Shown in pieces: positions 61,622-61,702 of a DNA stretch of 61,702 nt. The notes below the pieces were generated by a model. The model saw nothing but the letters and a program-made list of their open reading frames with translations. It was not told the DNA's origin and did not search any database. Location of the stretch: contig JAQBPV010000422.1 of NCBI GenBank assembly GCA_028287345.1, forward strand, positions 1-61,702, read 5' to 3'. The DNA is from Gemmatimonadota bacterium. Lineage in GTDB: Bacteria > Gemmatimonadota > Gemmatimonadetes > Gemmatimonadales > Gemmatimonadaceae. The translations under genes were made by a program, and so were the position numbers. The first letter of the stretch is position 1. Each line of letters opens with the position of its first letter.

Positions 61622-61702
61622 GCAGAGGAGGTGCAAGACGTCGGTCACGTTGCGCGCTCCTGGGACAAGAGCCCCACGTCGACCGAGCCTAATGACGCGG
61701 TG

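Noticed and set aside
1-61702. tRNA, rRNA, CRISPR array, integrase or transposase genes
   Set aside because: None was recognised on either strand. The intergenic gaps are mostly below 300 bases, and the largest (33804-34241) holds repeats but no such gene.

Overview
The window is about 61.7 kb of high-GC DNA, densely coding and bacterial. Several gene types together suggest a Gram-negative soil or freshwater lineage such as Gemmatimonadota or Acidobacteriota: a serine/threonine kinase fused to TolB-like and TPR regions, a BTAD/AAA/TPR regulator, several Tat-dependent lipoproteins, universal stress proteins with an extra C-terminal domain, and cyclic-glucan synthase and O-antigen ligase genes. 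The phylum is inference from gene content. No rRNA, tRNA, CRISPR array, transposase or phage gene was found.

Layout. 1-7.5 kb (+): a partial ICMT-like methyltransferase, a Tat-exported sugar isomerase-like protein, a large BTAD/AAA regulator, a DUF4242 protein, a Tat-exported DsrE-like protein and an M30-like secreted metalloprotease. 7.5-16 kb (-): a DUF6920-type membrane protein with a small secreted partner, a tandem universal stress protein, a porin-like barrel, YceI, a DUF3108 protein, a PAS histidine kinase and a second tandem universal stress protein. 16-22.8 kb: two paralogous NarL-type response regulators, a ScdA N-domain protein with a short haem-copper-oxidase-like membrane protein, a heavy-metal P-type ATPase with a secreted partner, a two-domain multicopper oxidase and a PPOX-fold flavoprotein. 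22.8-31.5 kb: a GntR regulator, two tandem ferritin-like proteins, a nitronate monooxygenase-like enzyme, a SulP transporter, an FAD dehydrogenase and a haemolysin-III protein. 31.5-41.4 kb: the Ser/Thr kinase, a repeat-rich intergenic region, a 1394-residue membrane patatin, a P450/TetR pair and a small-protein locus. 41.4-45.4 kb (-): an overlapping fdhD, L,D-transpeptidase, metallophosphoesterase and O-antigen ligase cluster. 45.6-58.6 kb (+): a cyclic beta-1,2-glucan synthase, an ECF sigma/anti-sigma pair, a cytochrome b with a molybdopterin oxidoreductase, an esterase, a GNAT protein and a DUF1345-like protein. 58.6-61.7 kb: a small paralog, a lipoprotein, and a MarR/CDF metal-efflux pair.

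The genes from about 8.9 to 29 kb look like a redox, oxygen or nitric-oxide stress island. They include sensor kinase, NarL regulators, stress proteins, a ScdA-type protein, a metal pump, a cupredoxin oxidase and a PPOX protein, a mix reminiscent of the mycobacterial dormancy regulon. Related short motifs of the form GTC(A/G)GGA recur in the intergenic regions there, which raises the possibility of a shared regulator.

The features most likely to be under-described are a three-member family of small proteins sharing a GWLVFES core (one beside an MbcA/ParS-like antitoxin), a patatin whose catalytic residues are separated by about 900 residues of mostly membrane sequence, a 114-bp element with near-perfect 19-bp terminal inverted repeats, and the shared upstream motifs of the stress island.
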